From Streptomyces graminofaciens (lineage in GTDB: Bacteria; Actinomycetota; Actinomycetes; Streptomycetales; Streptomycetaceae): a stretch of DNA of 64,000 nt. The stretch spans positions 4,866,001-4,930,000 of the forward strand of contig NZ_AP018448.1 of the NCBI RefSeq assembly GCF_030294945.1, given 5' to 3'. Shown here piece after piece: positions 10,350-22,082 of this stretch. Below the pieces are notes generated by a model. That model made no database searches. It was not told the origin of the DNA and worked only from the letters and a program-made list of their open reading frames with translations. Both the position numbers and the translations under genes were made by a program. Each line of letters opens with the position of its first letter. Positions within the stretch are counted from its first letter, which is position 1.

Positions 10350-10401
10350 CTCAGCCGCGGCTGGGTCCGGATGGATATATCCGGACCCAGCCGCGGCTGA
10401 G
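10350..10401 (-). terminator. ATP synthase operon terminator
   Basis: A perfect 23-bp stem (10350-10372 with 10379-10401) and 6-base loop. On the minus strand it is followed about ten bases later by TTTTTT. It begins 25 bases past the atpC stop. This is the strongest intrinsic terminator in the core region. Confidence 0.92.
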
Positions 10402-10426
10402 ATACAGCATCACACGGCGCGCGGGC

Positions 10427-10801
10427 CTAGCGCGCCGCCACCGTACGCAGTCGGACGTCGGCGCGACGCTCGGCGGCGGCATCGCCCTCCGCCTTCGCGA
10501 GCTCGAGCTCGCGCTCGACGCGCTTGACGTCGATCTCGTCGGCCAGCTCGGCGACCTCCGCCAGCAGGGACAGCTTGTTGTCCGCGAACGAGATGAAACC
10601 GCCGTGCACGGCGACGACGACCGTGCCGCCCTCGCTCGTACGGATGGTCACCGGGCCCGACTCCAGCACACCGAGCAGCGGCTGGTGACCGGGCATGACG
10701 CCGATGTCGCCGGACGTGGTGCGCGCGACGACCAAGGCGGCCTGGCCCGACCAGACCTCTCGGTCGGCCGCGACCAGCGCGACGTGCAGCTCAGCAGCCA
10801 A
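10427..10801 (-). CDS. atpC: F1Fo ATP synthase epsilon subunit
   Basis: A 124-residue central-stalk subunit that couples rotation to catalysis and can inhibit ATP hydrolysis. The beta-sandwich domain (AELHVALVAADREVWSG... GDIGVMPGHQPLLGVL) and C-terminal helices (IDVKRVERELELAKAEGD) are complete. The start is TTG at 10801, six bases after GAGGAG; this gives the usual actinobacterial N-terminus (M/L-AAELHVALVAADREVW). It is the last gene of the operon, 214 bases after atpD, a gap holding inverted repeats. Confidence 0.95.
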   Translation of the reverse strand: MAAELHVALVAADREVWSGQAALVVARTTSGDIGVMPGHQPLLGVLESGPVTIRTSEGGTVVVAVHGGFISFADNKLSLLAEVAELADEIDVKRVERELELAKAEGDAAAERRADVRLRTVAAR

Positions 10802-10936
10802 GGTGGCTCCTCGGGTCACCACCCGGCGGTTCCGCCGGGTGTTGGGTACAAGTCTAGTAGGGCGCCGAGAATCGAATCGTCGGGGCCCGCCCCGGGTCTT
10901 TCGGCCGGGGATCCGGGGGTAGTCCCCCGGGGGGAT

Positions 10937-11003
10937 GTGGCAGAGGGAGTACGGAGAAGGGCGGGACGCACCCCTGAGGTGCGGCCCCGCCCCCCTCTGC
11001 CAC
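10937..11003 (-). promoter_or_regulatory. Nested inverted repeats between atpD and atpC
   Basis: An 11-bp perfect inverted repeat (10937-10947 with 10993-11003) encloses a second GC-rich repeat (GGGCGGG...CCCGCCC). The whole folds into one long hairpin just 13 bases beyond the atpD stop. It may act as an attenuator or RNA-stability element that sets atpC expression relative to atpD. Confidence 0.6.
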
Positions 11004-11015
11004 GAGTGCCTGACG

Positions 11016-13369
<2,354 letters not shown>

Positions 13370-13390
13370 GAGTCAGGTCCCTTCCTTACG

Positions 13391-14980
13391 TCACTTGGCC
13401 GCGGCCGGGGCGTCCTCGCCGAGAAGCTTGCCGTCCGAGGTCTCGAACTGCTTCTTGAAGTCGGCGATCGCGTCGGCAACAGCGGTGAGGGTGTCGTCCG
13501 ACATCTTGCCGCCCTCCTTGATGGAGGTCATGAGGCCCTGCTCCTTGCGGTGCAGGTACTCCAGGAGCTCCTTCTCGAAGCGGCGGACGTCGGTGACCGG
13601 GACGTCGTCCATCTTGCCGGTGGTACCGGCCCACACGGAGACGACCTGGTCCTCGGTCGGCATCGGCTGGTACTGAGGCTGCTTGAGCAGCTCGACCAGA
13701 CGCTGACCGCGCTCCAGCTGGGCCTTCGACGCGGCGTCCAGGTCGGAACCGAAGGCGGCGAACGCCTCCAGCTCACGGTACTGGGCGAGGTCGAGGCGGA
13801 GGCGGCCGGAGACCTGCTTCATCGCCTTGTGCTGCGCGGAACCACCGACTCGGGAGACGGAGATACCGACGTTCAGCGCGGGGCGCTGACCGGCGTTGAA
13901 GAGGTCCGACTCCAGGAAGCACTGGCCGTCGGTGATGGAGATGACGTTGGTCGGGATGAACGCCGAGACGTCGTTGGCCTTCGTCTCGACGATCGGCAGA
14001 CCGGTCATCGAGCCGGCACCCAGGTCGTCGGAGAGCTTCGCGCAGCGCTCGAGCAGACGGGAGTGCAGGTAGAAGACGTCACCCGGGTAGGCCTCGCGGC
14101 CCGGCGGGCGGCGCAGCAGCAGCGACACGGCGCGGTAGGCGTCGGCCTGCTTCGAGAGGTCGTCGAAGATGATGAGGACGTGCTTGCCCTCGTACATCCA
14201 CTGCTGACCGATGGCCGAACCGGTGTACGGCGCCAGGTACTTGAAGCCGGCCGGGTCGGACGCCGGGGCGGCGACGATGGTCGTGTACTCCAGCGCGCCG
14301 GCCTCTTCGAGGGCGCCACGCACGGAGGCGATGGTCGAGCCCTTCTGGCCGATGGCGACGTAGACGCAGCGGACCTGCTTGTTCACGTCACCGGAGCGCC
14401 AGTTGTCGCGCTGGTTGATGATCGTGTCGACGGCCAGGGCGGTCTTGCCGGTCTGGCGGTCACCGATGATCAGCTGACGCTGGCCACGGCCGACCGGGGT
14501 CATCGCGTCGACGGCCTTGTAGCCGGTCTCCATCGGCTCGTGCACCGACTTACGGGCCATGACACCCGGAGCCTGCAGCTCCAGGGCACGGCGGCCGGTC
14601 GTCTCGATCTCGCCGAGGCCGTCGATCGGGTTGCCGAGCGGGTCGACGACGCGGCCGAGGTAGCCCTCGCCCACGGCGACCGACAGGACCTCGCCGGTAC
14701 GGGAGACCGGCTGGCCCTCCTCGATGCCGCTGAACTCACCGAGGACGATGGCGCCGATCTCGCGCTCTTCCAGGTTGAGCGCGAGGCCGAGGGTGCCGTC
14801 CTCGAACTTCAGCAGTTCGTTGGCCATGGCCGAGGGCAGACCCTCGACCTTCGCGATGCCGTCGCCGGCAAGGGTGACCGTACCGACCTCCTCGCGCGAG
14901 GCCGCGTCCGGCTTGTACGACTGGACGAAGTTCTCCAGCGCGTCCCGGATCTCCTCCGGCCGGATCGTGAGCTCCGCCAT
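13391..14980 (-). CDS. atpA: F1Fo ATP synthase alpha subunit
   Basis: The 529-residue non-catalytic nucleotide-binding subunit of F1. The P-loop at residues 173-180 (GDRQTGKT) and the arginine-finger region [24 protein letters not shown] are intact. The start is the ATG at 14980 ([11 protein letters not shown]), the conserved N-terminus; the frame is open to 15019. A 131-base gap separates it from atpH and contains a short G6/C6 hairpin (15022-15042). Confidence 0.98.
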   Translation of the reverse strand: MAELTIRPEEIRDALENFVQSYKPDAASREEVGTVTLAGDGIAKVEGLPSAMANELLKFEDGTLGLALNLEEREIGAIVLGEFSGIEEGQPVSRTGEVLSVAVGEGYLGRVVDPLGNPIDGLGEIETTGRRALELQAPGVMARKSVHEPMETGYKAVDAMTPVGRGQRQLIIGDRQTGKTALAVDTIINQRDNWRSGDVNKQVRCVYVAIGQKGSTIASVRGALEEAGALEYTTIVAAPASDPAGFKYLAPYTGSAIGQQWMYEGKHVLIIFDDLSKQADAYRAVSLLLRRPPGREAYPGDVFYLHSRLLERCAKLSDDLGAGSMTGLPIVETKANDVSAFIPTNVISITDGQCFLESDLFNAGQRPALNVGISVSRVGGSAQHKAMKQVSGRLRLDLAQYRELEAFAAFGSDLDAASKAQLERGQRLVELLKQPQYQPMPTEDQVVSVWAGTTGKMDDVPVTDVRRFEKELLEYLHRKEQGLMTSIKEGGKMSDDTLTAVADAIADFKKQFETSDGKLLGEDAPAAAK

Positions 14981-15111
14981 CTGGGTTCCCTGCTCTCCTT
15001 GTTGGGCCCGAAGTTTCACTTGGGGGGATGGGGACTCCCCCCTGAACGAGGTGAATCCTCTGCACGGCCCAACCGGGCCGCAGACATACGTACGTACTGC
15101 TATGAAGTTTG

Positions 15112-15927
15112 CTAGCTCGCCAGGCGGCGGCCGGCGTCCTCGAGTCGGTCCGCGATCGAGCCGTTGATGACCTCGTCACCGACCTGCACCCGGATCCCGC
15201 CGAGGACCTCGGGGTCCACGTCGAGGTTGAGGTGCATCTGACGGCCGTAGAGCTTCGCGAGGGCGGCGCCGAGGCGCTGCTTCTGCGGGTCGCTCAGCGG
15301 GACCGCCGAGGTGACGACTGCGACCATGCGGTTACGACGCTCGGCGGCGAGCTTGGACAGGGACTCGAGTCCCGACTCCAGGCTACGTCCACGGGGCGCG
15401 GTCACCAGGCGCGTCACCAGACGCTCGGTGGTGGGCTTGGCACGGCCGCCGAGCAGGCTGCGCAGCAGCTCGCCCTTGGCCGGGTTGCCCGCCTTGCGGT
15501 CGGTCAGCGCGGACCGCAGCTCCGTGTTGGAGGAGACGATCCGGCCGAACCGGAAGAGCTCGTCCTCCACGTCGTCGAGGTCGCCCGACTTCTGCGCGGC
15601 GGTGAGCTCGGCGAGGCTCGCCAGCTCCTCCAGCGCGTCCACCAGGTCACGCGACTGCGACCAGCGGGAGCGCACCAGACCGGACACCAGGTCGGCGGTC
15701 GTCCCGCTGACCTGGCCGCCGAGGATGCGTCCGGCCAGGTCGGCCTTGGCCTCACCGGCCTGCGCCGGGTCGGTGAGGACCCGACGCAGCGACACCTCGC
15801 GGTCGAGCAGCGCGGTGACGGCGGCCAGCTCGTCGGAGAGCGACGCCGCGGTCACGGACGTGGAGTCCGTCAGCGCGTCGAGACGCTCACGTGCGGCAGC
15901 CAGGGCCTCGCGGCTCGCTCCGTTCAT
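15112..15927 (-). CDS. atpH: F1Fo ATP synthase delta subunit
   Basis: The 271-residue peripheral-stalk protein that ties F1 to the b subunits. It has the long actinobacterial form (about 270 residues against ~180 in E. coli), with the conserved C-terminal motif [21 protein letters not shown]. Its ATG overlaps the atpF stop by four bases (ATGA), so translation is coupled. Confidence 0.96.
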   Translation of the reverse strand: MNGASREALAAARERLDALTDSTSVTAASLSDELAAVTALLDREVSLRRVLTDPAQAGEAKADLAGRILGGQVSGTTADLVSGLVRSRWSQSRDLVDALEELASLAELTAAQKSGDLDDVEDELFRFGRIVSSNTELRSALTDRKAGNPAKGELLRSLLGGRAKPTTERLVTRLVTAPRGRSLESGLESLSKLAAERRNRMVAVVTSAVPLSDPQKQRLGAALAKLYGRQMHLNLDVDPEVLGGIRVQVGDEVINGSIADRLEDAGRRLAS

Positions 15928-16466
15928 CGCGCGGCCTCGGCCTTCTCCTCGAGGTCGTCGAGGAAGCGGTCGATGACGCGGCTCTGCCGGGCGTGGTCCT
16001 CGAGGGACTCACCGACGAGCTTGCCGGCCAGGTCGGTGGCGAGCTTGCCGACGTCCTGGCGCAGCGCCTGCGAGGCGGCCTTGCGGTCGGCGTCGAGCTG
16101 CGCGTGACCGGCGGCGATGATCTCCTCACGCTGCCGCTGGCCTTCGGCGCGCATCTCGGCGATGAGCGTGGCGCCCTGCTCCTGCGCCTCCTGGCGCAGC
16201 CGCGCGGCCTCGTGCCGGGCCTCGGCGAGCTGAGCCTTGTACTGCTCAAGCACGCTCTGGGCCTCGGTCTGAGCGATCTCGGCCTTCTCGATACCGCCCT
16301 CGATGGCCTCGCGGCGCTCTTCCAGAACCTTGTTGATGTTCGGGAGGAGCTTCTTGGCGAGGAGGCCGAAGACGATGACGAAGGCGAGCAGGCCGATGAC
16401 GAGCTCAGGAATCGGCGGGATGAGAGGGTTCTCTCCATCCCCGGCTGCGATAAGCAGCTGGCTCAT
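15924..16466 (-). CDS. atpF: F1Fo ATP synthase b subunit
   Basis: The 180-residue peripheral-stalk subunit. One N-terminal membrane helix (ELVIGLLAFVIVFGLLAKKLLP, about residues 21-42) is followed by a long charged coiled coil (EERREAIEGGIEKAEIAQTEAQ). It ends with a four-base overlap with atpH and follows atpE by 41 bases. Confidence 0.97.
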   Translation of the reverse strand: MSQLLIAAGDGENPLIPPIPELVIGLLAFVIVFGLLAKKLLPNINKVLEERREAIEGGIEKAEIAQTEAQSVLEQYKAQLAEARHEAARLRQEAQEQGATLIAEMRAEGQRQREEIIAAGHAQLDADRKAASQALRQDVGKLATDLAGKLVGESLEDHARQSRVIDRFLDDLEEKAEAAR

Positions 16467-16507
16467 GTGTGTGCCTTTCGTCTAGTCGGCTGGACTGGTG
16501 TCGGTGA

Positions 16508-16756
<249 letters not shown>

Positions 16757-16811
16757 TTACGGACCGGTGGCGGTTGGCCACCGGACGAATTGGGGTCGGT
16801 GAGGTGCCTGA

Positions 16812-17639
16812 TCAGTGGTGCTCGGCGAGAGCGCCCTGAATGTAGGTGCAGGTCAACAGGACGAACACATAGGCCTGCAGGGCCTGGACGAACAACTCGA
16901 AGGCGGTCATGACGAGGACCATCACGAACGAGACACCCGCGTAGGCGATGCCGAAGCTGTTCAGCAGGTACCAGCTGGCGATCGTGAAGAGCAGCAGCAG
17001 CGTGTGACCGGCGAACATGTTCGCGAAGAGTCGTACGGCGTGGGTGAAGGGCCGGATCAGGATGTTCGAGAAGAACTCGATCGTCATCGACAGCGGCAGC
17101 ACCGCACCGAGCGACTTGTCGTAGCCCGTGACGTTCTTGAAGAAGCCGACGAAGCCCTGTCGCTTGAAGGTCAGGACCACCCACGTGACGTACACGATCA
17201 GCGCGAGGACTGCGGGGTAGGAGATGATCGCCGTGACCGGGAACTGCGCGACCGGAACGATCGACCAGAGGTTCATCATCCAGATGAAGAAGAACAGGGA
17301 GACGACGAGCGGGACGTACTTCTCGCCTTCCTTCCTGCCGATGGTCTCGTAGACGACACCGCGCCGGATGAAGTCGTATCCCGCCTCGGCGACCATCTGG
17401 AGCTTGCCGGGGACGACCTGCGGCTTGCGGAAGGCGGCCCAGAAGAAGCCGACGATGATGATCGAGCCGAGCAGCGCCAGAAGCATCGTCTTGTTGAAGT
17501 ACAGATTGCTGTCGCCGTCGCCCCAGAGAGGCTGGAACAAGAACGAGTGCAGGCCGGGGGAAACCTCGGCGAAGCCACAGTCGGCGAAGATGTGGCAGTC
17601 GGTCTCGAAGGCGAGCACCTGCGTCGGATCAGCACTCAC
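16812..17639 (-). CDS. atpB: F1Fo ATP synthase a subunit
   Basis: A 275-residue membrane subunit that forms the proton half-channels. Five to six membrane helices are visible. The essential Arg lies in HAVRLFANMFAGH, and the C-terminal helix includes QAYVFVLLTCTYI. The start is GTG at 17639 (V/M-SADPTQVLAFETD), six bases after AAGGAG; the frame is open to 17675. The atpI gene lies 225 bases upstream, with GC-rich sequence but no clear hairpin between. Confidence 0.97.
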   Translation of the reverse strand: MSADPTQVLAFETDCHIFADCGFAEVSPGLHSFLFQPLWGDGDSNLYFNKTMLLALLGSIIIVGFFWAAFRKPQVVPGKLQMVAEAGYDFIRRGVVYETIGRKEGEKYVPLVVSLFFFIWMMNLWSIVPVAQFPVTAIISYPAVLALIVYVTWVVLTFKRQGFVGFFKNVTGYDKSLGAVLPLSMTIEFFSNILIRPFTHAVRLFANMFAGHTLLLLFTIASWYLLNSFGIAYAGVSFVMVLVMTAFELFVQALQAYVFVLLTCTYIQGALAEHH

Positions 17640-17864
17640 CGCGGGCTCCTTCAGCGTGGCGCATGGGTACGGCAACCTCGTTGTGTCGGCGCGGCGGACA
17701 GCCGCGGGTCGGCACTGGACTGGTGTTACGGATGTGAGGGCGGCTGTGGGGCATGGAGCCTCGCACTAGGGCAGGCGTCAGCTCGATTGCCCGCGCCCGC
17801 GATGCCGCAGTTGGCACCGGACGATAGCAGGATCTCCTGCGGACGCTTATCCCGGCCCTACTCC

Positions 17865-18302
17865 TCACGACGAGTGCCCTGATTTTTCGGGCTTGTTGCC
17901 CGTCGAGGAATCAGGTTCGACGTAAAGAATCTTGGCCTTCATGTGGGCACGCGTCTGGAAGACGATCCACACGAGCGTGGTACCGACGAGCGTGAACGCG
18001 AAGGACCTGGGGTGGAACAGCGTGGTGTTCTTGAACGCGGCCATGAAGATGAACAGCAGCAGAATTTGTGCCGCGTAGAGCATCAGGCCCATCGCCTGGA
18101 ACAGGTGAGGAAGCGATTTGGCAGTGCGCTGCAGAACGTAGAGCCCGATTCCCATGAAGAGGATCGTGATCACCGCCGCCACGACGGCGCCGACAGCCCC
18201 CTTGCCTCCGACGACCACACCGCTGATGACAGCGGCGATGGCGCCGGCGGCAGCCGTGGGTACGGCGGCCTGAAGGAGGATCCGGGCGTCATTGGACGGC
18301 AT
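17865..18302 (-). CDS. atpI: ATP synthase protein I
   Basis: A 145-residue protein with four membrane helices (for example VGAVVAAVITILFMGIGLYV and LMLYAAQILLLFIFMAAF). It leads the ATP synthase operon in many bacteria, where it helps c-ring assembly or ion supply. The short hydrophilic C-terminus (EPDSSTGNKPEKSGHSS) is typical of streptomycetes. It is the first gene of the operon, and the 300 bases upstream should carry the operon promoter. Confidence 0.9.
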   Translation of the reverse strand: MPSNDARILLQAAVPTAAAGAIAAVISGVVVGGKGAVGAVVAAVITILFMGIGLYVLQRTAKSLPHLFQAMGLMLYAAQILLLFIFMAAFKNTTLFHPRSFAFTLVGTTLVWIVFQTRAHMKAKILYVEPDSSTGNKPEKSGHSS

Positions 18303-18606
18303 GGCGGCAACTCCGCTTGCTTAAGGGGGCAGGTGTCGTCATGGACGAGCGTAGACCCCGGGGGCGAGCGGAAATCTCGCGCCGGTGGACCGTCGCACTG
18401 CGGCCCCGCGGCTCTGTCCCGGGTTCTCGTGAACCGTATCACAAACTATTTGATGAGGTCTTTACCTAGTTGGCGTGCTCGATGTCACACATGAGAGTGA
18501 CAGTGCGCGTCTGTGCAAAAACAGTGCCGACCTGTCTGGTATTAGGGCGCTTTGTTCCCCCACGACTTGGCAATGCTCTAGTCAGATTCTTACCTTGTGG
18601 CAAAGA
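18303..18606 (-). promoter_or_regulatory. Upstream region of the ATP synthase operon
   Basis: About 300 bases without a gene lie between atpI and the wecA-like gene's terminator. The segment is unusually AT-rich for the region (around 18,430-18,560), as expected for the main operon promoter. GTGATACGGT on the minus strand near 18,438 is a candidate -10 region, but I cannot assign a -35 with confidence. Confidence 0.4.
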
Positions 18607-18632
18607 GGAAGGGGGCCCGCAGGCCCCCCTTC
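18607..18632 (-). terminator. Terminator of the wecA-like gene
   Basis: A GC-rich hairpin (GAAGGGGGCC paired with GGCCCCCCTTC) begins 18 bases past the stop of the phosphotransferase gene. CTCTTTG follows on the minus strand. Confidence 0.75.
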
Positions 18633-18649
18633 GACTGTTTCTTACGGTC

Positions 18650-19933
18650 TCAGTGCCGCGCCCCCGCAGGCTTGCGCTCCTCGTCCAGCGGGCGCTCGCC
18701 GAGGGCCGTCGCGCCGTTCAGGGACGGCTGCCACTCGGCCACCGCGCCGGCGGCCTCCGTACCCGGCTTGCGGCGGCGGTAGCGGGGCGGGACGAAGCGC
18801 TCGGCCCAACGGGGAGCGCGCGGGGTGAACCGGGGCAGCAGGAGCAGGAAGAGGCCGACCGCGTTGAGCGCGGCGATGCCGAGCACGATCCACATGGACG
18901 CGGCGTTCACGGTGTACGCGAGGGTGCCGAAGGCGATGACCGCCGAGAAGAAGTACATGATCAGCACCGCGCGGCTGTGCGAGTGCCCGATCTCCAGCAG
19001 CCGGTGGTGCAGATGGCCGCGGTCGGCGGCGAACGGCGACTGGCCGCGCCAGGTGCGGCGCACGATGGCGAGGATCAGGTCGGCCGCCGGGATCGCGATG
19101 ATGGTGAGCGGCATCAGCAGCGGGATGTAGACCGGCACCATCGAGTAGACCGTGCTGCGCTCCGAGATGTACAAGCCCATCACGTCCGGGTCGACCTGCC
19201 CCGTGACGGAGATCGCGCCGGCCGCCAGCACCAGGCCGATCAGCATCGAGCCGGAGTCGCCCATGAAGATCCGCGCGGGGTGCATGTTGTGCGGCAGGAA
19301 GCCCAGGCACATGCCCATCAGGACCGCCGCGAACAGCGTGGCCGGGGCGGCCGCCTCGATGCCGTAGCTGTACCAGAGGCGGTAGGCGTACATGAAGAAC
19401 GCGCCGGAGGCGATGCAGACCATGCCGGCCGCGAGCCCGTCCAGGCCGTCGACGAAGTTGACCGCGTTGATGGTGATGACGACCAGGGCGACCGTGAGCA
19501 GCGTGCCCTGCCACTGGGTCAGGGCGACGATGCCGACGCTCGGGATGGGCAGCCACAGGATCGTCAGACCCTGCATGACCATCACGCCGGCGGCGATCAT
19601 CTGCCCGCCCAGCTTGATCAGCGCGTCGATCTCGAACTTGTCGTCGAGAACGCCGATGAGCCAGATCAGGGCGGCCCCGGAGAGCAGCGCGCGCGGTTCG
19701 TTGGACTCGGCGAAGACCTCGCCGAGGTTGGTCAGATGGTCGGCGACCAGCAGACCGGCACACAGGCCGAAGAACATCGCGATGCCGCCGAGGCGGGGTG
19801 TGGGCTCTCGGTGGACGTCGCGCGCACGGATCTCCGGCATGGCTCCGGCCACGATCGCGAATTTCCGTACCGGTCCTGTCAACAGGTACGTCACCGCGGC
19901 CGTGATGCAGAGCGTCAGCAGGTATTCACGCAC
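18650..19933 (-). CDS. Undecaprenyl/decaprenyl-phosphate GlcNAc-1-phosphate transferase (WecA/TagO family)
   Basis: A 427-residue polytopic membrane enzyme of the MraY/WecA family. It should move a sugar-1-phosphate from a UDP-sugar to the polyprenyl-phosphate carrier, the first step of a wall glycopolymer. About eleven helices are visible, with the Mg-binding motifs DDKFEID and NFVDGLDGLAAG and the HAxMPHN-type loop (PHNMHPARIFMGDSGS). GTG at 19933 is chosen (GGGGAAG upstream). Its neighbours in many actinobacteria are glyA, the phosphatase and sua5, as here. Confidence 0.9.
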   Translation of the reverse strand: MREYLLTLCITAAVTYLLTGPVRKFAIVAGAMPEIRARDVHREPTPRLGGIAMFFGLCAGLLVADHLTNLGEVFAESNEPRALLSGAALIWLIGVLDDKFEIDALIKLGGQMIAAGVMVMQGLTILWLPIPSVGIVALTQWQGTLLTVALVVITINAVNFVDGLDGLAAGMVCIASGAFFMYAYRLWYSYGIEAAAPATLFAAVLMGMCLGFLPHNMHPARIFMGDSGSMLIGLVLAAGAISVTGQVDPDVMGLYISERSTVYSMVPVYIPLLMPLTIIAIPAADLILAIVRRTWRGQSPFAADRGHLHHRLLEIGHSHSRAVLIMYFFSAVIAFGTLAYTVNAASMWIVLGIAALNAVGLFLLLLPRFTPRAPRWAERFVPPRYRRRKPGTEAAGAVAEWQPSLNGATALGERPLDEERKPAGARH

Positions 19934-20062
19934 GGGCTTCCCCACAGGTCTCGCTGGCCATCTCAGCCCCACACCCTAGCGATGCGCGCATATGGTTGGG
20001 GACTTCCGGGTAGCGACGATGGTTGCACGTGATGCTGTGTCGTGTGGTCCGTCCACCCCACC

Positions 20063-21301
20063 TCAGCGCGGATACGGCGGAAATCTTCCGGCCAGGTCCC
20101 GCACTTCTTCACGCGCCCGCCTGCCGTCCCCGCCGTCCCGCAGGACCTGCGCGAACAGTACGGCGACCCGCGCCATCTCGGCCTCGCCCATGCCCTGCGT
20201 GGTCATTGCGGCCGTGCCCAGACGCAGCCCGCGGGCGTGCCCGTGCGGCAGGGCACAGCAGTCCAGGATCATCCCGGCGGCCGTGAGGCGCCCCCGTGCC
20301 GTGCGTCCGTCGACGCCGAGTGGCGCGGGATCGACGGTGAGGAGGTGGGTGTCGGTGCCCCCGGTGACGACGGCGAGCCCTTCCCGGGCCAGCCCCTCCG
20401 CCAGCACCCGCGCGTTGGCGACCACCTGATGGGCGTACGCGGTGAACGCCGGTGTTGCCGCCTCCCCGAACGCGACGGCCTTCGCGGCGATGGTGTGCAT
20501 CTGCGCGCCGCCCTGGGTGAACGGGAACACGGCCCGGTCGACGCGCTCGGCCAGCCCGCTCCCGCAGAGCAGCATGCCGCCGCGCGGGCCGCGCAGCACC
20601 TTGTGGGTGGTGGCGCAGACGATGTCGGCGTACGGCACCGGACTGGGCGCCGCTCCCCCGGCGACGAGCCCGATCGGGTGGGCGGCGTCGGCGATCAGAT
20701 ACGCGCCCACCTCGTCGGCGACCTCGCGGAAGAACGCGTAGTCGATGTGCCGGGGGTAGGAGATGGAACCGCACACGATGGCCTTCGGGCGGTGCGTACG
20801 GGCGAGGGCGCGGACCTGTTCGTGGTCGATGAGCCCGGAGTCCGCGTCGACGCCGTACCCGACGAAGTCGAACCAGCGGCCGGAGAAGTTGGCGGGCGAC
20901 CCGTGCGTGAGGTGGCCGCCGAAGGGCAGGCCCATCGCCAGGACGGTGTCACCGGGGCGCAGCAGGGCGGCGTACGCGGCCAGAACGGCCGACGACCCGG
21001 AGTGGGACTGGACGTTGGCGTGGTCGGCGCCGAAAAGGGCCTTGGCGCGCTCCACGGCGAGCCGCTCGGCGACGTCGACGATCTCGCAGCCGCCGTGGTG
21101 CCGGGCACCCGGATAGCCCTCCGCGTACTTGTTGGCGAGCGCCGAGCCCAGCGTGGCCAGCACCGCGGGCGAGGTGAAGTTCTCGGCGGCGACGAGCTGG
21201 AGCGTCGTCGACTGCCGGTCCAGCTCACCGAGGAGGATGTCGGCCAGCTCGGGGTCCTGCCGCCGCAGGACATCGGTCTCTAGGACAGGGATGACCGACA
21301 T
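20063..21301 (-). CDS. Serine hydroxymethyltransferase paralogue (GlyA-like)
   Basis: A 412-residue PLP enzyme of the SHMT family, which normally splits serine to glycine and methylene-tetrahydrofolate. The PLP Lys is K234 in CATTHKVLRGPRGG, with D205 and H208 holding the cofactor. The usual active-site string YAEGYPGKRYYGG reads YAEGYPGARHHGG here. The Lys and both Tyr are replaced, including the position equivalent to the E. coli active-site Tyr65. This suggests altered substrate or folate use. It is shorter and more divergent than housekeeping GlyA, so a second true glyA is likely elsewhere. Confidence 0.85.
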   Translation of the reverse strand: MSVIPVLETDVLRRQDPELADILLGELDRQSTTLQLVAAENFTSPAVLATLGSALANKYAEGYPGARHHGGCEIVDVAERLAVERAKALFGADHANVQSHSGSSAVLAAYAALLRPGDTVLAMGLPFGGHLTHGSPANFSGRWFDFVGYGVDADSGLIDHEQVRALARTHRPKAIVCGSISYPRHIDYAFFREVADEVGAYLIADAAHPIGLVAGGAAPSPVPYADIVCATTHKVLRGPRGGMLLCGSGLAERVDRAVFPFTQGGAQMHTIAAKAVAFGEAATPAFTAYAHQVVANARVLAEGLAREGLAVVTGGTDTHLLTVDPAPLGVDGRTARGRLTAAGMILDCCALPHGHARGLRLGTAAMTTQGMGEAEMARVAVLFAQVLRDGGDGRRAREEVRDLAGRFPPYPR

Positions 21302-21413
21302 GATGGGCTCCGGGGCGTCGACGGTGACGTACGTCCAATGTAGGCCGCGGACGCGCGGGGCGCGCTGCTGATGCCGCCGATCGGTGTCGTGCGACCAGGG
21401 TCGGCCGGGCCGG

Positions 21414-22082
21414 CTACGCCCTCGCCGCCACCCCCGTCAGCGCCGTCACCACCGGATCCAGCGCCTGATGTATCTCGTCCCCCACCGAGCGGAAAAACGG
21501 CAGCGGCGCCCCGTACGGGTCGTACACCTCGTCCGCCTCCGCCGTCGGGGCCAGTAGCCACCCGCGTAGAGCGGCCGCCGCGCGCACCAGTGCGCGCGCC
21601 CGCGCGACCATGCCCTCGTCCAGCGGCGGCAGCGTGGCCGGATCTATCGCCCGCACCAGGCGGGTGAACTCCTTCAGAGTGAAGGTCCGCAGCCCCGCCG
21701 AGTGCCCCATGGAGATGACCTGGGCCCGGTGGTCGCGCGTGGCCGTCAGGACGAGGTCGGCCCGGATGACGTGCTCGTCCAGCAGCTCACGCCCCGTGAA
21801 GCCGGAGGCGTCCGCGCCGAAGTCCGCGAGGACCGCCTCCGCGTTCGCCTCCATGGGCGCGCCCTCGTGCCCCCAGGTCCCCGCGCTCTCGACGATCAGC
21901 CCGCCCCACAGCGGGTCCCCGAGCCGGTCCGCCAGGGCATGGCGGGTCAGCCGCTCGGTGATCGGCGAGCGGCAGACGTTCCCGGTGCTGACGTGGAGGA
22001 TCCGGAAAGTGTCACGCGGGAGGCCGAAGGTCCCCGTCTCTTCCCCGTTCCATATGCCACGCCCCGCGTCAGGGGCTGTCAA
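21414..22082 (-). CDS. Low-molecular-weight protein-tyrosine phosphatase-like protein lacking the nucleophilic Cys
   Basis: A 222-residue member of the LMW phosphatase/arsenate reductase fold. The P-loop reads HVSTGNVCRSP, where active enzymes have VCxGNxCRS; the nucleophile Cys is Ser32, while C37, R38 and the DPYG general-acid loop remain. It may be inactive or a phosphate-binding regulator. I infer a TTG start at 22082, overlapping the sua5 stop by four bases (TTGA); no ATG or GTG is available in a sensible place. It follows sua5 and precedes the glyA-like gene, an order common in actinobacteria. Confidence 0.85.
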   Translation of the reverse strand: MTAPDAGRGIWNGEETGTFGLPRDTFRILHVSTGNVCRSPITERLTRHALADRLGDPLWGGLIVESAGTWGHEGAPMEANAEAVLADFGADASGFTGRELLDEHVIRADLVLTATRDHRAQVISMGHSAGLRTFTLKEFTRLVRAIDPATLPPLDEGMVARARALVRAAAALRGWLLAPTAEADEVYDPYGAPLPFFRSVGDEIHQALDPVVTALTGVAARA

